Assembly: GCA_000961575.1 (NCBI GenBank)
Contig: LADP01000017.1
Coordinates: 1-58,383, forward strand
Reading direction: 5' to 3'
Origin: Peptococcaceae bacterium BRH_c8a
GTDB lineage: Bacteria; Bacillota; Desulfotomaculia; Desulfotomaculales; Desulfallaceae
Length of the DNA: 58,383 nucleotides
Shown: piece by piece, positions 9,511-19,052 of the stretch
Position numbering within the stretch: position 1 is the stretch's first letter
How the letters are laid out: each line of letters opens with the position of its first letter
Made by a program: the position numbers and the translations under genes
The notes under the pieces: generated by a model
Told to the model about the DNA's origin: nothing
The model's input: the letters and a program-made list of their open reading frames with translations, nothing else
Databases searched by the model: none

Positions 9511-11140
9511 ATCCTATTTGGGAGTTGCTGTACAATTTGGCTGTACGTCAATCTTCCATTCTCCAACCAGCAGGTAGGCCAGATTTTCCACCTCTACATG
9601 GATGGTTTCTGATTGCTCGGTGAACTCGCGATCCAGAAACATGCCCATTCGGTCACCCGGTCCTACTCCGCGCTGTCCATACTTGGCAGGCTCTCCTTTT
9701 TCATTATATGCCGTTACTAGATTAGGGAAAGGCCAGTTTTCAAATTCTTCCCTTTCCCAGTACCGCTTGGCTTCTTCCCTGGGCCGGATATCTATAACAG
9801 AGTAACCCCGTCCTTTTGAATCAGAAATGATACCCGCGGTCAGCACGGCATACGGGGGTTTTAAACCTCTTTTTTGTTTATGAAGAAGTTCAAATCTAAT
9901 CCCGCGTTCATCCCAAACGATTTCCTCCAGGCTGATATCAGTGTTGACCATGGTTATGATGGGCCGGTTTAGATTTTGTCTTTTCACATCTATTCCATCT
10001 TCGTAACGGTACTTCGTGGCGTCTATGGTAAAATCAAATTTTTCATCGCCCACCAGGACAGCTCTCTCAATTTCAAGGTTAAATTTGTGGGGTACGGTAT
10101 CCATTGCATCGAATTTTGCCCTGTATCTCGCTTTATCGCCACCTGACTCCAGCGGAATCCAGATACGCCGGCTGTCATTATTTACATTAGTTACATACCC
10201 GATAAAGTGGTAAATCTGTTTTCCATCCGGGTGGTCAAAGTCCAGATACAGGTAACTTTCGGTGGGTGCCAGTTCCAGTCCCCTAAGCTTAATTACTCCT
10301 TCAAGTAATGGTAGTTCCTCGTCTACTGAAAGATAAATAGGTTCATCCCAGGCAGGGTCATAACTAACCGAAAACGGGATTTTCTCTATTTTTGTTTGTT
10401 CTTCACCTTTGTTTAGTGTAACGTCTAGCTCCAGGTTTAGCTCAGTTTTTTCGTTACTTGGTTGGCGACTTTCCTTCACATTGTCAAATATGAAGGTACT
10501 ATAAAAACGGTTATCATACAGCGCCCCTTCACCGATATCCATATCTTTCGTATGGTTCATCACGTCCATATCCTCTTCATTGACCCAGCGAAGTGTCGTG
10601 TTGGTTTCGTCTGGGACTAAGTTGCCTAGGGAATAGACCACATAGACAAGTTCATTGGAATACCAGACTTTTTCCAAACGGATATCTCTGTCCTGTTCGG
10701 GAACATCAAATGTTAAAGCTGGATAACTGACCCGGCCTGCGCATTCGGCCCTTTTCAGTCCCGGTATCTTTTCACACAGATAATCCTGTAACTGAGCTTC
10801 AGTGGCCACTTTAATTACAGGCGAATCTTTTTTTTCATTAATGTATAAGCACCTCGCCAAGAATAAAACAACAAGCACAATAGTTAAACTAATGGTTACC
10901 AACCGGAGCCGATTTTTAATAGTGTTACTTTCGGACATGCTCAGTTACCTCCATGGGGCAGATACTTAAGCTGGCTAACGTCCCGTAATCTTACCCTTTC
11001 GTACCATCTGTTTGGATATGTAATTACGATATCACTCATAGTCAATCCTGGGGGCAACAAAAGGCAAAGAGATTGCCGCCCAGCGGGTGCAACTACTATC
11101 CCCGCTGCTAGCGGAAGGGCTTGACGCGGCCATAAGCAGG
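9511..11140. repeat. 1.63-kb duplicated unit, copy 1
   Basis: Nearly identical to 24679-26310, in the same orientation, from ATCCTATTTGGGAGTTGC to CGCGGCCATAAGCAGG. It contains a complete 474-codon gene on the minus strand and the first codons of a transposase-like ORF on the plus strand. Differences are scattered substitutions and two or three single-base indels. The two copies are about 15.2 kb apart. Confidence 0.92.
9514..10938 (-). CDS. Membrane-anchored hypothetical protein (intact copy)
   Basis: This 474-residue protein has one N-terminal transmembrane helix (about residues 12-29, LVTISLTIVLVVLFLARCLY) and a long extracytoplasmic beta-rich region. The layout resembles DUF4179/DUF5643-type anti-sigma-associated proteins, but I cannot confirm a family. 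It lies inside a duplicated unit; the second copy (24682-26107) is frameshifted, so this is the only intact one. No partner sigma factor lies nearby. The start is the first ATG after the upstream stops; the ribosome site is weak (GGAGGTAACTGAGC). Confidence 0.75.
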   Translation of the reverse strand: MSESNTIKNRLRLVTISLTIVLVVLFLARCLYINEKKDSPVIKVATEAQLQDYLCEKIPGLKRAECAGRVSYPALTFDVPEQDRDIRLEKVWYSNELVYVVYSLGNLVPDETNTTLRWVNEEDMDVMNHTKDMDIGEGALYDNRFYSTFIFDNVKESRQPSNEKTELNLELDVTLNKGEEQTKIEKIPFSVSYDPAWDEPIYLSVDEELPLLEGVIKLRGLELAPTESYLYLDFDHPDGKQIYHFIGYVTNVNNDSRRIWIPLESGGDKARYRAKFDAMDTVPHKFNLEIERAVLVGDEKFDFTIDATKYRYEDGIDVKRQNLNRPIITMVNTDISLEEIVWDERGIRFELLHKQKRGLKPPYAVLTAGIISDSKGRGYSVIDIRPREEAKRYWEREEFENWPFPNLVTAYNEKGEPAKYGQRGVGPGDRMGMFLDREFTEQSETIHVEVENLAYLLVGEWKIDVQPNCTATPK

Positions 11141-11445
11141 GAAATTAAGAAAAAATCTGCCAGCAGACCGGCTTATCCGAGCGTACGCTGCGCAGATACT
11201 TGGCCTAGTACCGGGCAGTTGGCTTTGGGGGATTAAAACCTAAAGGTAAAGGCCGGCAAATCGAAGAAGCCATTCCATCAAATATTCTAACCCAGGCTAT
11301 CCTACTACGCCGTGAGGTGCCCAGCCGCAGCATCGCCCAGATTATTCAGATCATGGAATGGAAAGGGCTGATCCAGGAAGGGCAAGAAACCGCACAGGAG
11401 ATGGGGAACCCGTTTGACGCTATGCTCTTATACAAACTTTACTAA
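11041..11445 (+). pseudogene. Degenerate transposase N-terminal half
   Basis: Reading AAQRVQLLSPLLAEGLDAAI, then after a frameshift at an A run CQQTGLSERTLRRYLA, an in-frame TAG, then YRAVGFGGLKPKGKGRQIEE and LLRREVPSRSIAQIIQIMEW. This is the HTH-containing front of an integrase-core (rve) transposase of a kind common in Desulfotomaculum-like genomes. The catalytic DDE half is missing. The first ~75 bp belong to the duplicated unit. Confidence 0.8.
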
Positions 11446-11519
11446 TAAACATTTTTAATTTCATATATAATTGACTTTAAAATACATTTGTAACAAATCT
11501 AAATTAGGAGGAGGGTATT

Positions 11520-11835
11520 ATGCCTGCACTTGTTATTGGCTTGATATTAATAGTTTTATGTATTTGTTATGCTGTGTTTCACGTAAAAAAAACAGGAAAA
11601 GAAGTCAATCTTGAAAAAAGAGGACTCAACATAGTAATTTGTTTTGAGTTTAAGTTCTTTAGTCATTTCTTTAAAGCTATTTTGGAATTTGGCTGTGTAT
11701 GTGGATGATTACGGCGCAGACCCTGTCCTTGTGACTGGCGGATCGTTTTGGCTTTATATGGATTGGATTAGGCTAGGTTTACTTCTTGTTCTCTGCGTAA
11801 TTTCAGGATTAAAACTAATTAAATGGTCAAAATAA
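11520..11835 (+). pseudogene. Small two-helix membrane protein, reading frame broken
   Basis: A strong AGGAGGAGGG site precedes ATG 11520 and one N-terminal helix (LVIGLILIVLCICYAVF). That frame ends at 11708. The overlapping +1 frame (from about 11644) carries a second helix, WIRLGLLLVLCVISGLKL, ending at 11835. Together they look like one protein with a frameshift between about 11640 and 11700. Two separate small proteins are possible but less likely, since the second has no ribosome site. Confidence 0.55.
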
Positions 11836-11990
11836 GTATTTATTATATTCAGGGTATCCCGGTGGAATAAAGAAAATAACCAGTTAATCTCTTTGTCATT
11901 CTCCTTGTGCTGCGAATTTAACGACGGAGTAGTTTGCCATAGCTTTTGTGATGTTTAATGGTTATATATAGGCGATATAAACCTTTGTTT

Positions 11991-12259
11991 TTATTGCTTA
12001 ACAAACTCAATTAAACTAAAAATGAAACCTGTTGTTATTAGGTAGATTGCTATAAAGTATGGAATCATGGGATCAATACGATTATAAAACGTTGTATTGT
12101 ATACTATAAAAAAATAAATATTCCTATTAACGTAATATGTATTCCAAATAAAACATTTGCAATAGGTGCTTTCCTTTTTGCCTTTTTTAATAGAAATATA
12201 TCTATTATAGCACTTATAATTGCAAAAATTGAGAACGTAGTAAAATAAGACAAAAGCAA
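11991..12259 (-). pseudogene. Small membrane protein frameshifted at a seven-T run
   Basis: A TTG at 12259 five bases after a GGGGGG site starts LLSYFTTFSIFAIISAIIDI, which ends early at 12104. In another frame the sequence continues directly from the T7 run (plus 12108-12114) as IVYNTTFYNRIDPMIPYF and FIFSLIEFVKQ to a stop at 11991. The joined product would be about 88 residues with three helices. This is the second T-run frameshift in a small membrane gene in this region. Confidence 0.65.
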
Positions 12260-12393
12260 GTTTCCCCCCTTTAAATTAACATGTCCTACCTGGTAAATCG
12301 TAACTAATTCACATTTATTACCTGATGTTCCATTATAACATATTTTGAAGCTGTGACACATTTTGAATATTCTTGCCGTTTAGTACCGTGAGT

Positions 12394-12643
12394 CCGGTAC
12401 ATAGGATACCACGATTCCGGATGAGGATACCGATAGCGTTTATGCCGCGAAAGCCTCTTGATAATGAGTAATGGCATTTAGGCTTTCACGCCAAGCATCA
12501 CCCTGGCTTATGGGTGATGCCTCTGATGCATCCAAACATGCCATTAGAGGCTCATTGTCAAGAGGACCGTGGAATAAATGCGAAAACTAGATGGGCAACA
12601 ATAGCGGTATCGAGTTACCGGAATCACAGTTTCCATAATCCGG
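12394..12643. repeat. ~250-bp nested imperfect inverted repeat (MITE or structured RNA)
   Basis: The left arm (12394-12488) and the right arm (12539-12643) are reverse complements over several blocks: GATTCCGG...GATACCG, GCGTTTATGCCGCG / GCATTTATTCCACG and CCTCTTGATAATGAG / CCTCTTGACAATGAG. At the tip GCATCACCC pairs perfectly with GGGTGATGC (12495-12520). Alternative stems (GCCTCT/AGAGGC) overlap. No coding capacity is convincing. Confidence 0.75.
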
Positions 12644-12729
12644 TCAGCCGGTGCAATCTGCACAGGCATACTCACTATGATAAAATAATTACTAAGTTTA
12701 ACTCATGAATTATTGAAAGGACTGAGCTT

Positions 12730-13290
12730 GTGTATTCTTTCGGAAGAAAAATATTTTTTGTTGGGCCAACCTTTATTGTAGTTATTGCTTTACTTTTCTT
12801 TGTTTTCTCTGATCCTAACAATGACACTCAAGAAATACAAAAAGCAATTCGGGAATCAATTATGGAATCAAATACACACGTGGAAAAAGTAGTTCACATA
12901 AAGAAAGTGGAAAATGTAACATTGGCGTTTTACGCGACCCCGAAAGGCTTGGCAGTTGGGAGACTTGAACAGACATTTAGGGGTTGGAAATTGATTGAAG
13001 GTACTGGGTATATAGAATTTAACTCCGGAAGTGAATTGCCATGGATTTGGTGTAATATGGGGGAATCAGCAAAATCGCTTCCTGTTTATTACGGTATTGT
13101 TTCGAATCCAAATATACAACGTGTGGAAGTTGACGAGAAACACGAAGCAAAAATCATTGCTACATACAAAGACAATAAAATTTGGACCCTAATCGGGCAG
13201 GGAACTTCGGGGACAGAGGAAATCCAAGGGATGACGAACCAAGGGGAAGTTATTTATAGTCGTTTAAACCATAGTAAATCCTTGAGGTAA
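12730..13290 (+). CDS. Membrane-anchored hypothetical protein
   Basis: The 186-residue protein starts at GTG 12730 behind AAAGGA, with one N-terminal transmembrane helix (about residues 8-27, IFFVGPTFIVVIALLFFVF) and a soluble extracytoplasmic remainder. The middle (GLAVGRLEQTFRGWKLIEGT) is reminiscent of small exported stress or sensor proteins, but no family is recognised. It stands directly after the inverted-repeat element, which may carry or influence its promoter. Confidence 0.7.
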   Translation: MYSFGRKIFFVGPTFIVVIALLFFVFSDPNNDTQEIQKAIRESIMESNTHVEKVVHIKKVENVTLAFYATPKGLAVGRLEQTFRGWKLIEGTGYIEFNSGSELPWIWCNMGESAKSLPVYYGIVSNPNIQRVEVDEKHEAKIIATYKDNKIWTLIGQGTSGTEEIQGMTNQGEVIYSRLNHSKSLR

Positions 13291-13424
13291 AAGCGGTAAG
13301 CGAGCTTAACAAACTTTTTGAACATTTTGTTATTAAGCGAAAAGATAAAAACCACTACCAACTATTATATTATTTACCGTTTTATTTCGGTTTGGGTTAT
13401 GGGCACAACTAAAAATAAATTTGG

Positions 13425-13619
13425 TTATTCTTCCCTCTTTTTTTCATCCTTTTTTTCTTTTATTAAACTATATGCTGAGAAAAAAACAACAAGGCCAAAA
13501 AAACTAATATATGCCCAATCAGCTTGTGTCCACTCAGAACTATATCTGGTGGAAAATACCCACAGTAACCATAAAGGCCCTAAAATTACAATAATTTGGT
13601 TAATTTGTCTTGGTAACAA
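13425..13619 (-). CDS. Two-helix small membrane protein
   Basis: 64 residues starting at TTG 13619, seven bases after a strong GAGGAGGT site. Two hydrophobic segments (about residues 8-24 and 36-53) flank a short loop, and the tail is very charged (KEKKDEKKREE). The strong ribosome site and the helix plus basic-tail layout support a real gene. Function unknown. Confidence 0.65.
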   Translation of the reverse strand: MLPRQINQIIVILGPLWLLWVFSTRYSSEWTQADWAYISFFGLVVFFSAYSLIKEKKDEKKREE

Positions 13620-13740
13620 ATAAAGTACCTCCTCTTCATGGATTTGTTGTTCAAAGGCATCGGTTATTTTTTTGTAGTTATAGTAAAATTATACCAGAAT
13701 CAACATGGCGAGACACTACATTCCGAGTGAACATAACAAA

Positions 13741-14265
13741 GAAAGTATGCGGCGCCCATGGAAAAACCAAGCAGCGCTATTTTGTAGAAATATCCGGATA
13801 GCTACTCACAAAGTCGATTGCCCCCAGGAGATCCCGCACTTCATACTGGCCGATGGATGTAAAGTTGCCGTCCGACTCACCGCAATTACGGAAAACAAAC
13901 ATTAACACATGGTACCCGGCATTGACCAGTTCTTCGGCCAGGGACAGGGCGGGCACGTCATCCTGCAGCCGGTTGTTACTGTAACCGTGGGCGATGATTA
14001 CGGTCCGGTCGCTGTTTGCAGCGGGGAACAGCCACCCCTTGATTTGTAAATGATCTTCCCGGCTGGAGAAGGTAACATCCTAGTAATCCAAGCCGAACGC
14101 GGCGGGAGTTACGTATACGGGATAACGCCGTGGGTGGGCGATAGACTAGCACACGTCTAATGAAACAAGCAGGGAAAATAATAAAACTATTGCGGTTGCT
14201 TGAATGACGAGCCACCGTTTTTTATTTGGCCTTTTCCGGGCTTGTTCAACCTTTATTTCCGACAA
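13741..14265 (-). pseudogene. Alpha/beta hydrolase pseudogene
   Basis: TTG 14265 with GAAGGAGG starts a protein with an N-terminal membrane helix, then VTPAAFGLDY, DVTFSSREDH, IIAHGYSNNR (oxyanion/HG motif) and ELVNAGYHVLMFVFRNCGES. Two in-frame stops interrupt it, and a frameshift follows at an AAAA run near 13780. After the shift the nucleophile elbow ALLGFSMGAA (GxSxG) is readable. Sequence then turns unrelated near 13740, so the C-terminal half with the catalytic Asp and His is gone. Confidence 0.8.
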
Positions 14266-14340
14266 ATAAATCCTCCTTCCAAAATCCATGTTCCCCACCA
14301 TTTAGTCCAGGAATAACGGCCCTGGAACACCAGCCTAATA

Positions 14341-16002
14341 TCAAACAACATCTTTCCAGGTAATTTTAGCACTTGCTTTCCATAAAGTTGCAGTAACCAA
14401 AAACACTACGATTATATATATGATCAATCCAATGTAAAAATCTTGCAAAGTATAATGTAATCCGGCAGTTATGCTGCAGAAGACAAGCGAGCCTAGAAAT
14501 ATCCCAAGACTGACGCTTCGGCCGCTTTGCATACCCTTGCTAAACGGCAACTCTTTTGGTGACATCCTGAAAATTAAAATAATCAATAGCAGCATGTTTA
14601 AGAAAATCAATAATATATGCGGCACTAAACTAATTCCATAAAGCGGTGTAAACAATAAGCACACGAACAGGTATATCGGAATGAGATACTTTAATACAAA
14701 ACCCGTTAACGCTCCCCTGAGTATTACCCCAGGTGACTCAATGGGCAATGCTTTATATATCCAGGCTCCTTTGTACATTTCGCTGGAGTTCATAGTCGTG
14801 ATGCTTGCTGAGAGAATAAAGACAGTGATATAAATGGATAGGTAAAACGGCCCATGGGAAATATATGATAGTGACTGATTCACCGAATCAGTTCCCACCA
14901 GCAGGTTAATTAACATAATGAGAGGTAGGAACGCTGCCAGCCCAAGATTGGGAAATAGCCGCAGCTTTAAACTCCTTTCGCTGGAAATCATGTTTTGAGC
15001 AAATCTGCAAAAGATGTTTTCGCTCGTATCGGGCATGATATAAGAGTACAGTTTTTTATATTTTAATGCTCTACTTTCCAGTGTTTTACGCTTTCGCGTC
15101 GCGGCCCGGTCCAGCTTGTATAGATTTTTTTCAAAGTATCCGGTGGCAAACTTGAAATATAGTACCCAAAGCAAAACAGGCACCAACAACCCAAGCAAAC
15201 TTAAGTAAACCAAATGGTCATCAACCTTGCTCTCCAAAACCAAACTAAAAGGTGCCGCAAACCAGGCGGAAGGAAGCAGGTACATCCACCATTTAATGAC
15301 AAAAACAAAATCATAATCTACAAAACTATATATGCGACCAATAAACTGGTATCCAACCATCATCACCAGTGAAAAGACAACTTGAAAGTAATTTATGACA
15401 TCTCTAAGTCTATCACCATCAAAAAACAACAGCATGAAAAAATAAAAAAAGGATGTCAAGAAAAGAATAAATCCCGAAACAAGCAGCAATTCACCAAATA
15501 ATAACACAAAAAACAAAAAACCATGCACAAAAAGCCCGACTACTAGAGAAGGCCCGGCCATAACAACAATAATAGTCAATAAGTTAATGATGATATGCGT
15601 CATTTTAGCGGCATTAACAGTCCTGGAATCTATAGGTTTGGATAATAAGATCGTCTTATCTTTTGTATCCAGTAATACCGTCGAAAATTCTGCCACCATA
15701 GTCATGGCCACCATAAATATAATCATGCCCATTGTTAAATTCATTTTAATAAACAGGGGTAGGGGCAGGAAAATAAAAATCACAAAGATAATACCGATGA
15801 ATCCATAGGTTAATAAAGATTTATTGAAAGCGTTTGCTTCATTTTTATGCCCGGAACTAGCCAACACGGCGGGCACTCTTCTCCGGTCCATCAACAATTT
15901 TATTTGTAATATCTGTCTCATTACTGCATAATTAACTCCCATTACCCGGTAAAAGAAGCTAAACAAATCAATAATTTTTAGCACGCTGAATTCTGGCATC
16001 AC
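14341..16002 (-). CDS. ABC transporter permease (exporter type)
   Basis: A 553-residue protein with about 12 hydrophobic segments in two groups and a central charged loop (about residues 285-345, LYKLDRAATRKRKTLES). Its first codon overlaps the stop of the ATPase gene by one base, so the two are translationally coupled and should form one transporter. The large double-length permease with a cognate single-domain ATPase resembles ABC-2-like exporters of Firmicutes. The substrate cannot be predicted. Confidence 0.82.
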   Translation of the reverse strand: MMPEFSVLKIIDLFSFFYRVMGVNYAVMRQILQIKLLMDRRRVPAVLASSGHKNEANAFNKSLLTYGFIGIIFVIFIFLPLPLFIKMNLTMGMIIFMVAMTMVAEFSTVLLDTKDKTILLSKPIDSRTVNAAKMTHIIINLLTIIVVMAGPSLVVGLFVHGFLFFVLLFGELLLVSGFILFLTSFFYFFMLLFFDGDRLRDVINYFQVVFSLVMMVGYQFIGRIYSFVDYDFVFVIKWWMYLLPSAWFAAPFSLVLESKVDDHLVYLSLLGLLVPVLLWVLYFKFATGYFEKNLYKLDRAATRKRKTLESRALKYKKLYSYIMPDTSENIFCRFAQNMISSERSLKLRLFPNLGLAAFLPLIMLINLLVGTDSVNQSLSYISHGPFYLSIYITVFILSASITTMNSSEMYKGAWIYKALPIESPGVILRGALTGFVLKYLIPIYLFVCLLFTPLYGISLVPHILLIFLNMLLLIILIFRMSPKELPFSKGMQSGRSVSLGIFLGSLVFCSITAGLHYTLQDFYIGLIIYIIVVFLVTATLWKASAKITWKDVV

Positions 16003-16784
16003 TAAACTCCTTGCAATTCGGTAATAAATTCATGCGCAATCTCTTTGTGTTTGTTAAAACCGGTTAACTGGTTGAAAATTTGCTCCAATGAGCCCTGCTT
16101 GCTCTTTTCCTTGAGCTCGACAAAGCTGCCGTCGGCAACGATTTGCCCGTCATTTATTAATATTATTCTGCTGCTGATCTTCTCCACAACATCCATAATG
16201 TGCGACGAATAAAATATAGTCTTCCCCAAAGCCACCAGTTCCGCCAGGATCTCCTTGACAATCATTACGCTGTTTGCATCCAGGCCGCTTAATGGTTCAT
16301 CCAAAAACAAAATATCCGGATTATGGATTACACTGGAAATAATTAATAGCTTTTGTTTCATCCCTTTGGAGTAGGAAGATATTCTGGAGTGGTAGACTTC
16401 TTCTATGCCAAGCAAAGACATCAGCTTTTTAGCCTTATCATCTACCTGCTTTAAATCCAGCCCGTAAACTTCTCCAATAAATGTAAGATACTCGTATGCG
16501 GTCAGGTTATCATAGATCTCCACCGTCTCGGGGACGTAGCCTATTTTCCTCTTATATGCCACGCCGCCTTTGTCAATGTCTTCCCCAAGGATACTGATTG
16601 CACCACTGTAACCGTCTACCAGCCCGAGCAGGATTTTAACCGTGGTGCTCTTTCCCGCCCCATTGGGTCCAATGTAACCAATAACCTGGCCTCTATATAT
16701 CTCCAAATTAATTCCCTTGAGTACCTGTTTGGGGCCATAACTCATTTTTAGATCTTTTATAGTTATTACCGCTTCAGTGCTCAT
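16002..16784 (-). CDS. ABC transporter ATP-binding protein
   Basis: 260 residues with Walker A GPNGAGKSTT, a signature variant YSKGMKQK in place of LSGGQ, Walker B ILFLDEPLSGLD and the switch His in YSSHIMDV. This is the CcmA/YtrB-like class pairing with ABC-2 exporters. It is the first gene of the pair, with GGGATGAG before the ATG, and overlaps the permease gene by one base. Confidence 0.93.
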   Translation of the reverse strand: MSTEAVITIKDLKMSYGPKQVLKGINLEIYRGQVIGYIGPNGAGKSTTVKILLGLVDGYSGAISILGEDIDKGGVAYKRKIGYVPETVEIYDNLTAYEYLTFIGEVYGLDLKQVDDKAKKLMSLLGIEEVYHSRISSYSKGMKQKLLIISSVIHNPDILFLDEPLSGLDANSVMIVKEILAELVALGKTIFYSSHIMDVVEKISSRIILINDGQIVADGSFVELKEKSKQGSLEQIFNQLTGFNKHKEIAHEFITELQGV

Positions 16785-16871
16785 TTGCGTCTCATCCCTT
16801 TACTATGCAATCAAGGTGAAAATGTCCATCGTTGCTAATATCAATTTGTTTTAACGATTACTAAATCATTT

Positions 16872-17348
16872 TTAAAAATATTTTTTAACAAAAACTTTTA
16901 ATCCACCTGCCATTTTAAATGGAATTTCCTTGTTTCCTTCTTTAACATAACCTTTTAACTCAATACTTGGGTTTTCAAAATCAAGTAAATCAGTATCTGA
17001 AAATACTTCTTTAACAGGGGCATAAATTGAGAATTGTATAGATTCTTCTGTTTTAAGGTTTACTGGTCTTGTTAAATTATCTGCCTTTCCTTCAACCATA
17101 AAAGGATTATTTTTTGTTCCATTTGATGTTTTTATTGGATAGCTTAAATTAAGCATAAGATGGGTTAACTCAAATCCGGTTTTATTTGTTAGTTTTATGG
17201 TATAGGATTTGAACTCCTCTTCTGATTGTATATTTATAACGCTAAAAATAATATTTTTATCATCAAACTGTTCCTCTTTTGTTGAACATCCTACTATCAA
17301 AAAAAATAACAGGAGCAAACTCAGTAGAATCAAATAATTTTTCTTCAT
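16872..17348 (-). CDS. Putative lipoprotein, hypothetical
   Basis: 158 residues from ATG 17348, placed seven bases after GGAGG. It has a basic start (MKKNY), a hydrophobic core and a lipobox LIVGC, so it should be exported and lipid-anchored at Cys. The mature part is Ig-like in appearance (FKSYTIKLTNKTGFELTHLM), as in FixG/DUF-type surface domains. It is downstream of a truncated gene whose open frame overlaps its first codons. Confidence 0.75.
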   Translation of the reverse strand: MKKNYLILLSLLLLFFLIVGCSTKEEQFDDKNIIFSVINIQSEEEFKSYTIKLTNKTGFELTHLMLNLSYPIKTSNGTKNNPFMVEGKADNLTRPVNLKTEESIQFSIYAPVKEVFSDTDLLDFENPSIELKGYVKEGNKEIPFKMAGGLKVFVKKYF

Positions 17349-17987
17349 CTTCCCCACCTCCAATATCCGGGCTTAAACCTTGGAGCTTTTCATCATCCAA
17401 TTCGTATAGGTTTCCCTTGGCTTGCTCTATTGGTTTAAAGCCAACAATATATTTTATTGTCATTTCCTGATTTTCCATAGCGAAATCTGTATTATATGCT
17501 ACCTTATCCCGCAGCTTCATATCCAGGCGGACTGACGGAACCTGGAGGTCAATGTCCCCTTGTAACTCTCCACCGTAGGGGAATGACTTTTTGAACAGGT
17601 TAATATTATCAATGGGGACATCGGCGGCTATTAGTTCAATATTGATTGCTTCAACAGGACAACTACCGGGATTACTAATTTCTGTTTTATCCGCAGTTAC
17701 GTTATAAATTCGCATGGAAAGCCTTCCGTCATTATAACTAACTGAAGTAAGCGGTATTCTGAGTCCGCCGGCCAGAACCTGATCTTCGGCTACATTAAAC
17801 TCCACAATGAATGAATTGTCCTTTGTCTCCACCTTGCCCAGCACCATATCCCAGGACAGGGTGCCAAAAACCACCTCCCGCTGCAAGTATAAATCCGACC
17901 GGGTAAGCTCACCGCTGCCAATGTCATAGGTCAGACGGTTCAAGTCTGATAATCCCTTTGTTAATCTTAGTTCCCGGGTCCATTTAT
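17263..17987 (-). pseudogene. 5'-truncated hypothetical gene
   Basis: The frame is open from an upstream stop (17989) with protein-like sequence from its first codon (KWTRELRLTKGLSDLNRLTY), so the real start and N-terminus are missing. No ribosome site fits any start. The last ~30 codons after GGGEDEE run antiphase into the lipoprotein gene and look random, so the 3' end is probably lost too. The middle (ELTRSDLYLQREVVFG) is a beta-rich domain of unknown family. Confidence 0.6.
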
Positions 17988-18061
17988 ATTAAAGACTCAA
18001 TTATCACCTAAGATGTTCCTGTTAGTGCATAATAAAAGACCCCAATTGAAGAGGTCTTTAA

Positions 18062-18277
18062 TCATTTCCGACTCTTTTTTATCGGAGATATAAGAAAACA
18101 TATCATGGAAGAGCCCAAATACGAAAGAAAAGCAGGGATACCGACTTTAATCCATTGATTATCAAATTTACTTCTGCACTTGGCGTAAAAAAATTCCCAT
18201 AAAACCCAATACAAAACCACTATTCCTAAACCCGCCCCGCCATTTTTATAGCTAAAGAAGGATATAACAGCTTCCAA
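18062..18277 (-). CDS. Small membrane protein, 71 residues
   Basis: MEAVISFFSYKNGG opens the protein, followed by two hydrophobic segments (about 16-32 and 48-64) and a basic tail (SPIKKSRK). No strong ribosome site is visible, so the start is tentative. Its first codons reappear at 9252-9290 on the other strand, which suggests this locus has been copied or rearranged. Function unknown. Confidence 0.5.
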   Translation of the reverse strand: MEAVISFFSYKNGGAGLGIVVLYWVLWEFFYAKCRSKFDNQWIKVGIPAFLSYLGSSMICFLISPIKKSRK

Positions 18278-18878
18278 ATGGTATACCCCCGAATAAGGAA
18301 TACTTACTTTTACACTAACACTAAGTTTATATTAATACATCCCGGCTGTGTGATATTTTTAGCCCGCCATAGAAAAATTTTACTACAAATTAGTAACAAG
18401 CTGCTACTAATATTGCCAGGTCTTATAGGCAGAGCCAGTTATCATGGCTCTTGAAATATTCCCCACGGTAGGGGGAAAAAGCCTTAAATTGCGAACTTTT
18501 AGGAACCTGGCGATAGGCAATTTCGTCGTTAAAGTAGATAGTTAAGTCATATCAAGGGGTAGAGATTATTTGTTTAACGGCCATGCAAATTAATTTACCC
18601 GGCGCAAAATAAACTGCTTTTGCCGAAAAGCCAACCAGTTGCTCGCCACCACGACGGCGGGCGCTCATGGATCAGTTTCTACCCTGCTGAGGGCGGGGTT
18701 ACAAAATAATAAATACTGGTAGCATTCCTATTGAGAAAACGGTCCCGGGACAGGAGTGCTGCATACCAGTGGTGATCAATATGGAAATGAGCGGCAAATA
18801 TTACTTTGGGAAACGATAATACTTACAGACTGATACCATCAATATAATTGAAATCAGCAATTAACAGGGGGTGGTGAA
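18278..18878. other. Gene-poor stretch with decayed sequence
   Basis: No ORF with a ribosome site. It holds a small hairpin near 18455-18482, a ~35-bp block (about 18499-18533, GGAACCTGGC..TA.G.AATTTCGTC) also found at 7376-7411, and a short minus-strand frame (MSARRRGGEQLVGFSAKAVY) that may be a gene fragment. Confidence 0.5.
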
Positions 18879-19043
18879 ATGAGACACCGCCAGGCGCATT
18901 TTGCAATAACCGGTAAAATAATTTTTTCCACGGAACATTACGGAACAGAGTTTCATGCCGCTGGTGTGGATGATAATGATATTGCGTTTATACGTTCTAT
19001 TTTACCCGAGGATGCCATCTTGCATTTTTTGATTGAAAATTAA
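18879..19043 (+). CDS. Small soluble protein of 54 residues
   Basis: ATG 18879 follows a GGGGGTGGTG site. The product (starting MRHRQAHFAITGKIIFS, ending AILHFLIEN) has no membrane segment. Good ribosome site and protein-like composition support it. It is too short for the usual ORF cut-off. Function unknown. It directly precedes a truncated solute-binding gene. Confidence 0.5.
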   Translation: MRHRQAHFAITGKIIFSTEHYGTEFHAAGVDDNDIAFIRSILPEDAILHFLIEN

Positions 19044-19052
19044 ACGGCTTTA

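Noticed and set aside
12514-12708. 64-codon plus-strand ORF
   Set aside because: It runs through the right arm of the inverted-repeat element and has no ribosome site.
13610-13905. Plus-strand ORFs of 63-66 codons
   Set aside because: They are antisense to the alpha/beta hydrolase remnant, which carries recognisable motifs.
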